From positions 1-27,585 of the forward strand of contig CAKTQR010000030.1 in NCBI GenBank assembly GCA_934597175.1: 27,585 nt of DNA. The letters run 5' to 3'. A program made the translations under genes and the position numbers. The notes under the pieces are model-generated. The model searched no databases. It had not been told where the DNA came from and saw only the letters and a program-made list of their open reading frames with translations. This document shows positions 1 to 7,399 of this stretch, in pieces; the first letter of the stretch is position 1; each line of letters begins with the position of its first letter. The DNA comes from an uncultured Oscillospiraceae bacterium. Lineage in GTDB: Bacteria; Bacillota; Clostridia; Oscillospirales; Oscillospiraceae.

Positions 1-3000
1 TGCGCCGTTTTCAAGCTGGGCGCAGTCTATCCAGATATTATCCGTGCCGCAGTTTACATAACGCACCCGGAAGCTCGATGCGCCGTCTACGAGAGTGAAG
101 GTAAACTGCTTGCGCTCCCATTTGCCGCCGACAAGGTCTTGCTCGGTGTATTTTGAGCTTCCCTCTATGTAATTGCCGTTTGCGTCATAGAAGTAGATGC
201 TCAGGCGAATGCGGGAGCTATTTGAGCTGCCCATGGCGTACACGGACGAGGTGTAGTAGGTGTAGCTTGCGTTTTTGCTCACCAACTGCGACACATAGCC
301 CTCGGGGTTGAGCTTTTCGCTCTTTGCGCCCAAGTAGTGCTTACTCGTGTCGGTCGAGACCTTGCCGCTGCTGTAGTCCCAGCTCGTGAGGTTGTTCTCA
401 AAGCTGTGGTTTGTGAGCCGGTTTTCCGCATACTTCTGTGCAGAGCCCGTCGTCGCAAGGGTGTTGTTCTTTTTGGTGTTGCTCGAATCGGTGTAGCTAT
501 ACTGACTGCCGTTGCCTGCTGCGTCGATGAGCCCGACCGTTCTGCCGAAGTTGTCGAACTGGTAGGTCTCGCTGCGGCCTTCGTTGTCCGTGAAGCGTGT
601 GCGATTCATGCCGTCATAGTCTATGCTCAGGCTGTTGCCGGTCTCACGGGTAGAGCCGCTGCTGTATTCAGTTATCTTTGTGACCCTGCTTTTTGTTGCA
701 GCGTCACCGGCGGTGGGATAGGAATATTTAAGCCTGTTGCCGTTTATTGCGTCGACGATGTTGAGCCGTGCGCCTGAGTCGGTGTAGTAGAAGCTTGTCG
801 TTCTGCTGCCCGGGTAGCTGATGGAGCTCAGGCCGCCCCAGCTTGAGTAATTGAGCGTGACGGTGCGGTAGCTGCTGTCGGAGACAGGCTGCTTTATGGT
901 GCTTATGCGGCCGCTCGAATCGTGCGTAAAGGATATCTTGCGGCCTGCGCCGTCAACGACACTGCTTATGCTGCCGTTGTCATTAAACAGCACCTTGTAG
1001 TAGCTGCCGTTGTCGTCGTAGACCTTGCGCAGTCTGCCGGAGCTGGTGAAGCTCATCTTGCCGCCTGCATCGGCGGTGATGACATACTTCTCCATGTCCG
1101 AGACCGTGGAGTTGACCGTGAGCGTCAGGCCGAGGCCGTCCTCGTCGACGGTCTTGTCGTTTTCTTTGTCGTAGTAGAAGTAATGATCCGTGCCGTCGGC
1201 GTCGGAGTAGATGTAGCGGTAGCCCATGTCGTACAGCTTTGTGTTCAAGCCGCCGGACTTGGTTATTTCCGTGAGCTTTTCCTGAATGTTCAGCCGCCAG
1301 CCCTTGCCCACCGGGTCGGGGCGGTCGATGGCGCTGCCGTGCTGGTAGCCGTTGTACACCAAGCTCAGCGATACGGGCATCTTGTTGCCTGTTGTGCTGA
1401 GGATGGGTGCTATATACACGAGGTTGCCGGTGTAGTCGTTTACATAGCCTACGCCACTTTCGCCCAAGTTCTGCTCGTGCGTTGTCCAGTAGCCCTCAAG
1501 GCCTTTGTTGCTGCGGTAGGTCACCACGAGCTGAGGCTTGCGGTAGGATATATTCGTGTTGTCTGCGGCGACAAAGGTCGCTACCGCCCATGCGCTCTCG
1601 TCGTCAGCTCTCAGGCACAGACCGTAGTTCGCTGCGCCCTCGTACCACTGCTTGACCGTTTTGGATACATCGAACTGTATAAAGTCGCCCTTATTTGCGG
1701 TCGCAAGGCTCACATTCTTGTAGTCCACGACCGTGGTGTCTATGCTCGGCAGGCCGCTGTAGCCTGTGCTCTTCTTGACCGAGCTGCCCGTCCACGAGGA
1801 TGTGACCTTATATACATTCACTTGTAGACTTGTAGAATCTCCTACGCTGAAGCCATATTCCCCTGTGTACTGCGACATGCACAGCATGCCCGAGGTGACC
1901 ACATCGCCCGAGCCGAGGGTCGGCAGCGAGAACTTCACATACGACTTTGCTTTTGAGTATGTAGTGCCCTTGTCGTTGCCGATGACCAGTGAGCCGTCGG
2001 GGTATGTTGCGGATTTAAAAATTGCTGTTGCGTCCTGATCGAAGCTCTGCACCGCTTCGAGGATGTTCGGGTCTACCTTGACGGGGTAAACTCGGGATTC
2101 ATCATCGAGCCACGCCTTGTCCGCCGTAATCTTTACACGCAGAACGCCGTCTGCTTCCGACAGTATGTCGAGCGACACATCGCCGCTCGTCTGCCCTGCT
2201 GCATCGAACATATACGGGGCGCTGATGCAGAAGATGACCGTTCCCTGTGCGTCCTTGAGCTCTATGTTCTGCTCGTCCACCTGCGTTGCGGTCAGTTCGC
2301 CTATGTTATACTGCGCTATGAATTCGTTTTGTGCTCCGCTTTTCTTGAGCACGATGTTTTCCTTGAGGTTCACCGAGTCGAGGATATACTCTATATCCAC
2401 ATTCGGGAACACATCCGCATATACCAGACCGTCCGTCACTGCTTCCGGCATCATGTAAGGCTCGGCCTTTTCCGCTGCAAGCTCCAGCTTCTGTGCCTTG
2501 ATGCTTATCTCGGCATCCTCTATGGGCTTGAGCGCCTGTGTTTCCGTGCCTTCTGCCGGTGTAAGCTCCTGTGTTTCTATAATATCCGGCGGGGTGATCT
2601 CCGCATCAGGCCGCAGATACGACCACGACAGCTCGTGGCCTTGGCTGCAAACGCTTACCGTTCTGTCGCCGAAGCTGTCTGCAAAGCTTACATCCAGCGG
2701 TGAGCTTGCCGGTGTGTAGCTGCCCGAGTGCATGCTGAGGGTGTTGTCTATATCCACCCACCCGGCATCATTCGTCTGCCGGTAGTGCACGGGCTCGGCA
2801 TACTTTACCGCTGTGAAGCTGCCGTCGGAGTTAAGAAAATGCTTTACATCTTCTTCTCGCTTGCCCTCCACTTCGCCGATGACCGTTGCTTCGGGTGCCG
2901 CATCTTCCGTTGCAGCCGCTATCGTCTCTGTCTGCTCGATAACGCTCTCGTCCTGTCCGACCGCAAACGCCTGCACAGGCGATATCTGCAGCACCAAAGC

Positions 3001-3054
3001 TACGATAAGCAGCAGCGACAGCACCTTCCGCCAGTCTCTGACCAATTGTTTCAT
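1..3054 (-). CDS. Secreted DNRLRE / RHS (YD-repeat) cell-surface protein, 3' end missing
   Basis: The frame is open from an ATG at 3054, with the RBS GAAGGGAG just upstream, to the window edge, giving 1018 codons and no stop. Residues 1-31 form a signal peptide: basic start, LSLLLIVALVLQI core, AFA cleavage site. Residues about 350-510 resemble a DNRLRE domain, with YVKFSLP, a WYEGAANYGLCL stretch and a closing QLVVTY. Residues about 670-860 hold YD/RHS-type repeats such as YDDNGSYYKV, DGAGRKISFTHDSSGRISTI and DNFGRTVGLIDAAGNGSQYSY. From about 880 a beta-rich module (NHSFENNLTSWDYS to IWIDCAQLENGA) looks like a carbohydrate-binding domain. Family knowledge: such proteins are exported surface filaments, some ending in a polymorphic toxin. 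The C-terminus is outside the window, so a toxin role is not shown. It diverges from the sigma-factor operon at 3291. Confidence 0.88.
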   Translation of the reverse strand, partial: MKQLVRDWRKVLSLLLIVALVLQISPVQAFAVGQDESVIEQTETIAAATEDAAPEATVIGEVEGKREEDVKHFLNSDGSFTAVKYAEPVHYRQTNDAGWVDIDNTLSMHSGSYTPASSPLDVSFADSFGDRTVSVCSQGHELSWSYLRPDAEITPPDIIETQELTPAEGTETQALKPIEDAEISIKAQKLELAAEKAEPYMMPEAVTDGLVYADVFPNVDIEYILDSVNLKENIVLKKSGAQNEFIAQYNIGELTATQVDEQNIELKDAQGTVIFCISAPYMFDAAGQTSGDVSLDILSEADGVLRVKITADKAWLDDESRVYPVKVDPNILEAVQSFDQDATAIFKSATYPDGSLVIGNDKGTTYSKAKSYVKFSLPTLGSGDVVTSGMLCMSQYTGEYGFSVGDSTSLQVNVYKVTSSWTGSSVKKSTGYSGLPSIDTTVVDYKNVSLATANKGDFIQFDVSKTVKQWYEGAANYGLCLRADDESAWAVATFVAADNTNISYRKPQLVVTYRSNKGLEGYWTTHEQNLGESGVGYVNDYTGNLVYIAPILSTTGNKMPVSLSLVYNGYQHGSAIDRPDPVGKGWRLNIQEKLTEITKSGGLNTKLYDMGYRYIYSDADGTDHYFYYDKENDKTVDEDGLGLTLTVNSTVSDMEKYVITADAGGKMSFTSSGRLRKVYDDNGSYYKVLFNDNGSISSVVDGAGRKISFTHDSSGRISTIKQPVSDSSYRTVTLNYSSWGGLSSISYPGSRTTSFYYTDSGARLNIVDAINGNRLKYSYPTAGDAATKSRVTKITEYSSGSTRETGNSLSIDYDGMNRTRFTDNEGRSETYQFDNFGRTVGLIDAAGNGSQYSYTDSSNTKKNNTLATTGSAQKYAENRLTNHSFENNLTSWDYSSGKVSTDTSKHYLGAKSEKLNPEGYVSQLVSKNASYTYYTSSVYAMGSSNSSRIRLSIYFYDANGNYIEGSSKYTEQDLVGGKWERKQFTFTLVDGASSFRVRYVNCGTDNIWIDCAQLENGA

Positions 3055-3153
3055 GTCTCGTCTCCCTTCGTTTTTGAGGTCGCTTTTTCCTTATTATTAT
3101 GTCTGAATATTTATATTTGGTGACATCAATTGTCGAAAAATTTTATTTTTTGC

Positions 3154-3182
3154 TTGTATTTTACTTCTATCAGAAATATAAT
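3154..3182 (+). promoter_or_regulatory. Possible promoter of the sigma-factor operon
   Basis: A perfect TATAAT lies at 3177-3182. A weak -35 (TTGTAT, 3154-3159) is 17 bp upstream. It would give a leader of about 100 nt before the ATG at 3291. Because the operon encodes its own sigma factor, a separate autoregulated promoter may lie closer to the gene. Confidence 0.4.
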
Positions 3183-3217
3183 TACATCCTGTTAGACAAT
3201 TTCTTGCTTTCCCTCAG

Positions 3218-3236
3218 AGGAAACACAACATTTCCT
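3218..3236. promoter_or_regulatory. Short perfect inverted repeat, possible operator
   Basis: AGGAAA and TTTCCT are perfect inverted 6-bp arms separated by 7 bp. They sit in the intergenic region between the divergent RHS gene and sigma-factor gene, downstream of the proposed sigma-A promoter. The position would suit a regulator site, but the arms are short enough to occur by chance. Confidence 0.25.
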
Positions 3237-3290
3237 GTAAGAAGTTCTATAAGTTGGCCGAAAACGCTCATTTTTTGTGGGAGAATAAAC

Positions 3291-3791
3291 ATGAGCAACG
3301 ACACAGAAAGCTATAAAATAATTGAAGAATTATACATTGATATGTATCCCAAGCTATTAAGATATGCAAGCAACGCTCTTGGTGACCCTCATCTTGCCGA
3401 AGAAGCCGTTCAGGAAACCTTCCGAATCGCCTGTGCAAAATCTGTCCAGCTTATGGAGAGCCAAAACCGTCAGGGCTGGCTTACAAATACGCTGAAATAT
3501 GTGATCCGCAACACCCGCAGAAGTCAGGCAAAGTTCAGCAACCTTTTTACGATAATAACGGCCGCAGCACAAATACCGTCGGAGATGTCCGAAGATAATG
3601 TCGAACTGACAATGTACTGCACCACGGTCTTGGGGAAAGAAAATTTTGAGCTTATAAAGCACATCGTTTTCGAAAAGAAAACTATGGTCGAAGTCTCAAA
3701 CGAGGTCGGAATATCCGTTGATGCCTGCAAAAAGCGTATTCAGCGGGCGAAAAAGAAGCTCAAAGAATCAATTGTGGAAGATTTTTTATAA
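3291..3791 (+). CDS. ECF-like sigma-70 family RNA polymerase sigma factor
   Basis: The product is 166 residues, a usual ECF length. Residues about 10-45 look like sigma region 2 (LYIDMYPKLLRYASNALGD, then AEEAVQETFRIA). Residues about 125-160 form the region 4 helix-turn-helix: TMVEVSNEVGISVDACKKRIQ followed by a basic RAKKKLKE tail. The frame is open upstream to 3099, but the start at 3291 is chosen because GTGGGAG lies 7 bp before it and the upstream codons are AT-rich non-coding DNA. The gene is followed 57 bp later by a membrane protein with its own strong RBS. Inference: a membrane-controlled sigma factor driving a surface-stress or surface-protein regulon, perhaps including its own operon. 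Confidence 0.85.
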   Translation: MSNDTESYKIIEELYIDMYPKLLRYASNALGDPHLAEEAVQETFRIACAKSVQLMESQNRQGWLTNTLKYVIRNTRRSQAKFSNLFTIITAAAQIPSEMSEDNVELTMYCTTVLGKENFELIKHIVFEKKTMVEVSNEVGISVDACKKRIQRAKKKLKESIVEDFL

Positions 3792-3848
3792 TCTGATGTC
3801 CCCATTCTGCGATCTTGAGACATACATAAGCAAAGGAGGTTGTTTTTG

Positions 3849-4763
3849 ATGGCTGAGTCAACCAGGCAAAAAGACCGGGATCATTCCAAGTTTGACAATA
3901 TGAGCACAGCTGAACTGAACGAATATCTGCGTCAGGATTCCTATCGCGAGGATTCGAATACGGACGACATTTTATATGTGATGGAGGTGCTTGAACGACG
4001 AGAAAAAGAAGACGGAAAGTATAATCCGCCCGATGTTCAAAAAGCATGGGCAGAGTTTCAGAAATATTACAACACCGAGGATAATGACGGGAAACCCCTG
4101 CACGATTTTGATGATGAGTTTGACGACATGTTCGGCAATGAGCCGGCTGCCAAAATTACGAGCATCAAAAAGGCTCGCAAGGGCATAAGCCGCACCATCA
4201 AGTCGATCATATCGGTTGCCGCCGTGCTCTGCGTGATCCTCGCAGGCTCGGTTACAGCCAAGGCGCTCGGCTACGACATATGGGATGCCATCATAGTTTG
4301 GACAAAGGACACATTCGGTTTCGAGACCACCGTGAACGAGCCCAAACCCACACCCTATGTCAAGCAGATACCCGAGGAATTGGTCGAGTTAAAAAACTTA
4401 ATGACCGAACACGGTCTGTCCAACAAGCTTATCCCCGGCTACATTCCTGAGGGATATAAAATAGCTAATTTGGAGTACGATGATTTTGATAATGTGGACA
4501 CCGTCTTTTGTCAGCTCAATAATGGCTCAAACGATATAATGCTCATATACAGTATGTATTCAGGTGATTCTACCTCATTTCAGCTGGAGAAAGACGCTCT
4601 TTCGCCCGAAAAGTATGAGAGCGGCGGAACTACATATTATATAATGTCAAATATGGACGACTACCTTGTAACCTGGCTTTCGGACAATGTTGAATGTACG
4701 ATCCTCGGTATTCCGTCTCATGATGAAGCCTTGAAAATGATAACCTCTCTTAACCAAAGTTAA
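3849..4763 (+). CDS. Single-span membrane protein, probable cognate anti-sigma factor (DUF4367-like)
   Basis: The product is 304 residues. The ATG at 3849 is preceded by AAAGGAGG with 9-bp spacing; an in-frame TTG at 3840 overlaps that RBS and is rejected. The first 115 residues are hydrophilic and acidic, which suits a cytoplasmic sigma-binding region. One membrane span covers residues about 117-138 (IISVAAVLCVILAGSVTAKAL). The exported part begins GYDIWDAIIVWTKDTFGFET and ends in a compact domain (PGYIPEGYKI to IPSHDEALKMITSLNQS) that looks like DUF4367, a domain common behind clostridial ECF sigma genes. No zinc-binding HxxxCxxC anti-sigma motif was found. The anti-sigma role is inferred from gene order and topology. 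Confidence 0.7.
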   Translation: MAESTRQKDRDHSKFDNMSTAELNEYLRQDSYREDSNTDDILYVMEVLERREKEDGKYNPPDVQKAWAEFQKYYNTEDNDGKPLHDFDDEFDDMFGNEPAAKITSIKKARKGISRTIKSIISVAAVLCVILAGSVTAKALGYDIWDAIIVWTKDTFGFETTVNEPKPTPYVKQIPEELVELKNLMTEHGLSNKLIPGYIPEGYKIANLEYDDFDNVDTVFCQLNNGSNDIMLIYSMYSGDSTSFQLEKDALSPEKYESGGTTYYIMSNMDDYLVTWLSDNVECTILGIPSHDEALKMITSLNQS

Positions 4764-4779
4764 GGAGAAAAGAGAAACA

Positions 4780-5211
4780 ATGAGCAAACGAATACTGAGA
4801 TCAATTTCGGTAATACTTGTGATCGTTTTTTTAGTAAGCGCACCCGTGCATGCTTTTGCAGCAGAAGCGAGGGCCAGTGCGTGGCTTTCGGGCTACGGCG
4901 CTTCGATCGTGGCGGCAGGTAACGGCATAATCAAAATTGAGTTTAGAGTTGTAGGAACAGGCACAATGACCAAGCTCGGTGCCAGCACAATTGATATATA
5001 CAAGTCAAACGGCACATTTGTAAAAACCATCTCATACACCGCAAGCGGCAACGGATATATGATGGGCTATAACACCGCATTCCACAGCGGCTCTGTCCCC
5101 TACTCAGGCGTGGCCGGACAAAAATACTACGCCGTTGTCACTTTCTTCGCAAAGAACAGCAGCGGCTCGGACACCCGCTCATATACGACAGCATACAAAA
5201 CCGCAACATAA
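4780..5211 (+). CDS. Small secreted protein of the sigma-factor operon
   Basis: The product is 143 residues. A clear signal peptide (basic start, ISVILVIVFLVSAPVHAFA, cleavage near AFAAEA) leaves a mature protein of about 115 residues rich in Ser, Thr, Gly and Tyr. That portion alternates like a beta-sandwich, with TISYTASGNGYMMGYNT and KYYAVVTFFAKNSSG. AAGGAG overlaps the stop of the preceding gene, so the three genes are probably one transcript. No family is recognised with confidence. It may be the effector or the signal-sensing partner of the sigma/anti-sigma pair. It has no LPxTG-type anchor and no lipobox. Confidence 0.75.
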   Translation: MSKRILRSISVILVIVFLVSAPVHAFAAEARASAWLSGYGASIVAAGNGIIKIEFRVVGTGTMTKLGASTIDIYKSNGTFVKTISYTASGNGYMMGYNTAFHSGSVPYSGVAGQKYYAVVTFFAKNSSGSDTRSYTTAYKTAT

Positions 5212-5228
5212 ATTAAATAGCACAAACA

Positions 5229-5259
5229 AGAGCAGATAGGCGTGACGCCTATCTGCTCT
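5229..5259. terminator. Hairpin between convergent genes, probable bidirectional terminator
   Basis: A perfect 14-bp stem (AGAGCAGATAGGCG and its complement) closes a TGA loop. It lies between the stop of the secreted-protein gene and the stop of the convergent minus-strand gene. Downstream T-richness is modest on both strands. Confidence 0.65.
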
Positions 5260-5287
5260 AAGATTTGGTGGATGTAAAGCTTTTTAT

Positions 5288-5698
5288 CTAAAACACAAAC
5301 TGAAAGCTGTCAATGATGGAATCGCACACCTTCAATTCTGTGCTTTTTCGTTCGCTTTGATATGTGGCAAACACTATTTTTGGGTTTTTGGCAACGACCC
5401 ATAGCTTTATAAACCAATTATCGGGTGTTGTGCCTGTGCCGTACAAAATTGTTTTGCCGTCTTTATTGAAAAGTATCAAGGGAGTATGCGTAGTAATATC
5501 ATTTTTATCAAGAAAGTTCTTAGACAATATGCTTATCTGCTCATTTAAAGTTTCTTTCGTACTTAAAACGCTGAAAAATGATATTGTCATCGCACCATCA
5601 CCGTTTGGGTCATACAGAAGGAGGTTGTCAGTGTCCTCCTCGGCGCACCAATTGTCAGGTAACGCATAATTTAGATATCCATTATGATCATGTATCAT
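5288..5698 (-). CDS. Small soluble protein of unknown function, 136 aa
   Basis: The start at 5698 is chosen because GGAGG lies 7 bp upstream. A longer in-frame start at 5767 would overlap the upstream membrane-protein gene and lacks such a site. There is no signal peptide or membrane span. The protein opens YLNYALPDNW, continues with LLLYDPNGDGAMTISFFSV and ends VCDSIIDSFQFV. This pattern of a short amphipathic domain with a closing helix recalls PsbP/Mog1-like (DUF1795-type) domains, but only loosely. It follows the two-span membrane protein at 5751 and may be cotranscribed with it. Confidence 0.65.
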   Translation of the reverse strand: MIHDHNGYLNYALPDNWCAEEDTDNLLLYDPNGDGAMTISFFSVLSTKETLNEQISILSKNFLDKNDITTHTPLILFNKDGKTILYGTGTTPDNWFIKLWVVAKNPKIVFATYQSERKSTELKVCDSIIDSFQFVF

Positions 5699-5750
5699 TG
5701 TTTTACCTCCGGTCACACGGCTTGAGCACGCCCGTCCATAACACAACAAC

Positions 5751-6272
5751 TCAGAATCGTGGGTCATTATCTTTTTGCTTTTTCATAGACAAATAGGTCA
5801 GAACTACCACTGCAATATTCAGCGTAATAAGTATGCGGCCTGCTATTCTTCTTGGATACACTAATTTGTCGAAATATCTGTTATAATCGTCCAAAGAATA
5901 AATTACTTGTGTATCAGTTCTCAGTGAAATAACATCTACCATTTTGGCTTCATCAAACTGTCCAGCTTTATAATTTTCAACCCTAAAGTATATTTTTTGC
6001 CCGGGCTGCAAGTTCCTCACTATCTCCAGATCGATTTGTTTGCCTACAAACGAGTTTATCAACAAACAAGTCTCTGATTCGTTAATATAGATCTTTGGGT
6101 ATACTCTCGTTTCTGTTTCAGTCACAACAACATTTTTTACAGTAGCCGAAAATGCCGTAGTCGCACCTTTGGACTTATTACCTTTTACAAGAATTACAGC
6201 CAAAATACTCAAAGCAATAAGTGTAATCACAGAGACAGTAAGGAGCACAGACTTTCTTTTATAACTACGCAT
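5751..6272 (-). CDS. Two-span membrane protein of unknown function
   Basis: The product is 173 residues, with GGAGATA just before the ATG. A basic N-terminus (MRSYKRKS) leads into a span at about 8-29 (VLLTVSVITLIALSILAVIL). An extracytoplasmic domain of about 110 residues follows, including LQPGQKIYFRVENYKAGQFDE. A second span at about 143-160 (ILITLNIAVVVLTYLSM) ends in the basic tail KKQKDNDPRF. The topology suggests both ends inside and a small external beta domain. The family is not recognised. Confidence 0.65.
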   Translation of the reverse strand: MRSYKRKSVLLTVSVITLIALSILAVILVKGNKSKGATTAFSATVKNVVVTETETRVYPKIYINESETCLLINSFVGKQIDLEIVRNLQPGQKIYFRVENYKAGQFDEAKMVDVISLRTDTQVIYSLDDYNRYFDKLVYPRRIAGRILITLNIAVVVLTYLSMKKQKDNDPRF

Positions 6273-6333
6273 AATATCTCCTTTGGAAATACTTTTTTCG
6301 TTCCATTGGTTGGCTATATAGTCATACTATAAA

Positions 6334-6645
6334 TTAATTCTCCGCAATCAGCAAGGGGTTAAATATCTTGGTAAGGGTTGCGTATCCGACTATGCGGTTT
6401 CCCTCTTGTATGCTTATCCTTTTCCCGAGCCGGAGGCAATGCGGGTAGGCTTCGGGAGTAAGGAATGTTATCGTGCCCTTTGCCGTTCCGTTCGGCGGGA
6501 CGGACTCAACACCATAGTAGTGGTGAATACCCGTGGTCAGATAATCATCCGTCACCAAGTGCGCCGGTCTGTAGCCGTCAATCGCAGGATTTTGTCTTGT
6601 GCCGTTAAACTCAAATATCACTTCAACATCCGGTGAGCGATCCAT
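6334..6645 (-). CDS. Free-standing EF-Tu domain-3-like (C-terminal beta-barrel) protein
   Basis: The product is 103 residues, with GGAG before the ATG. It lines up with the third domain of elongation factor Tu. An early GYRPAHL echoes the NYRPQF strand of EF-Tu, PPNGTAKGTITFLTP echoes the MPGDN..VELI strand, and GKRISIQEGNRIVGYATLTKI closely echoes the REGGRTVGAGVVTKI ending. No GTPase domain or domain 2 lies next to it, and the gene is complete rather than a fragment. It sits 14 bp after the zinc-protein gene in the same direction. The role is unknown; binding a partner that normally docks on EF-Tu is one possibility. Confidence 0.72.
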   Translation of the reverse strand: MDRSPDVEVIFEFNGTRQNPAIDGYRPAHLVTDDYLTTGIHHYYGVESVPPNGTAKGTITFLTPEAYPHCLRLGKRISIQEGNRIVGYATLTKIFNPLLIAEN

Positions 6646-6659
6646 AATATTCTCCGCCT

Positions 6660-6902
6660 TTACTCAAGCTTCCAGTCGAACATATGCTTAAAGTCATCAA
6701 AGCATTGTTCACAAATCCAAATTTTGCGGTCTTTTGTGCTGTAGCCGAAATGCAGATCATCGGGTGCGGCGCTGAATTTTGCCATGCAGAACTCGCAGTG
6801 GTCATGGTCGTTTTGAGGGTCAGCCGGAAGATACTTCTGCGCAACGAGCACTGCGCCCTTTAGATATTGCTCTTGCTCTCTGAATAATCTCCAATCGTCC
6901 AT
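6660..6902 (-). CDS. Small four-cysteine, probably zinc-binding protein
   Basis: The product is 80 residues, with GAGGAG before the ATG. Two CxxC pairs (Cys36/Cys39 in HCEFC and Cys64/Cys67 in ICEQC) suit one zinc site. The region between them carries DDLHFGYSTKDRKIW, and the protein is rich in Asp and aromatic residues. There is no DNA-binding motif beyond the zinc ribbon look. I recall similar small proteins in Bacillota annotated as hypothetical. It lies 11 bp after the UPF0158 gene and 14 bp before the EF-Tu-domain gene, so the three are probably one transcript. Confidence 0.7.
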   Translation of the reverse strand: MDDWRLFREQEQYLKGAVLVAQKYLPADPQNDHDHCEFCMAKFSAAPDDLHFGYSTKDRKIWICEQCFDDFKHMFDWKLE

Positions 6903-6913
6903 AAAACCACTCC

Positions 6914-7327
6914 TCAGTTTCGTATCTGCTTAAGTGCGTCCAAAATGTCTTCACGCTGCGGCGGGTGCTTGCTCTTTTTCGTGAATTTGATGTTGTTCTG
7001 ATTGCACCAGTCGGCGGCAACATCTTGCAGAAACGCCCAGCGGAACTGCATCCATTCATCACACAGGCCCTCGTCATTGACTATGCGGTGGAATTCATCG
7101 GTCAAGTCCTTGTTCTGACGCTCAATTTTGCGACGCATATGCGGGTGCTTGTCAATAAAGCTTTCAATTACGCTTGTTTCATCGACTTCCGGCAGCTGCA
7201 AAATGTTGATGTCACCAGCGTCGGACGGCAGCTCGGATCTATAATAAAGCAAATAGTTATCAATGTCAAAAAAAGCCTCAGAACAGCTGAGCATATAACA
7301 AACCATATCGTCCAGTTCTATGTACAT
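6914..7327 (-). CDS. UPF0158 family protein
   Basis: The product is 137 residues, with AGGAGG 6 bp before the ATG. The C-terminal half fits UPF0158: a Phe/Arg helix, then LCDEWMQFRWAFLQDVAADWCNQNNI, comparable to the family's EEWxxFRxEAxxEIAxEWxEENG ending (quoted from memory). The N-terminal half has an acidic strand region (ELDDMVCYMLSC, FFDIDNYLLYY). It is the first gene of the small-gene cluster that follows the lysS terminator. No biochemical function is established for the family to my knowledge. Confidence 0.65.
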   Translation of the reverse strand: MYIELDDMVCYMLSCSEAFFDIDNYLLYYRSELPSDAGDINILQLPEVDETSVIESFIDKHPHMRRKIERQNKDLTDEFHRIVNDEGLCDEWMQFRWAFLQDVAADWCNQNNIKFTKKSKHPPQREDILDALKQIRN

Positions 7328-7358
7328 ATTAGCCTCCTAACGCTTTTATCGTAATTCT

Positions 7359-7387
7359 AAAAAAAGGCAATTCCGATTGGAATTGCC
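7359..7387 (-). terminator. Intrinsic terminator of the greA-lysS transcript
   Basis: On the minus strand a perfect 9-bp stem (GGCAATTCC and complement, loop of 4) is followed by seven T residues (7359-7365 read in reverse). It lies just past the lysS stop. Confidence 0.85.
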
Positions 7388-7399
7388 CATTTATTCTTA

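Noticed and set aside
922..1827. A 301-codon open frame on the plus strand
   Set aside because: It lies opposite the RHS gene, which has signal peptide, repeats and RBS; this frame has none of these.
1..3054. Calling the RHS protein a toxin
   Set aside because: The C-terminus, where a toxin domain and downstream immunity gene would lie, is outside the window.
3099..3290. A longer N-terminus for the sigma factor
   Set aside because: The extra codons are AT-rich, lack an RBS and match no sigma domain; the ATG at 3291 has a good site.
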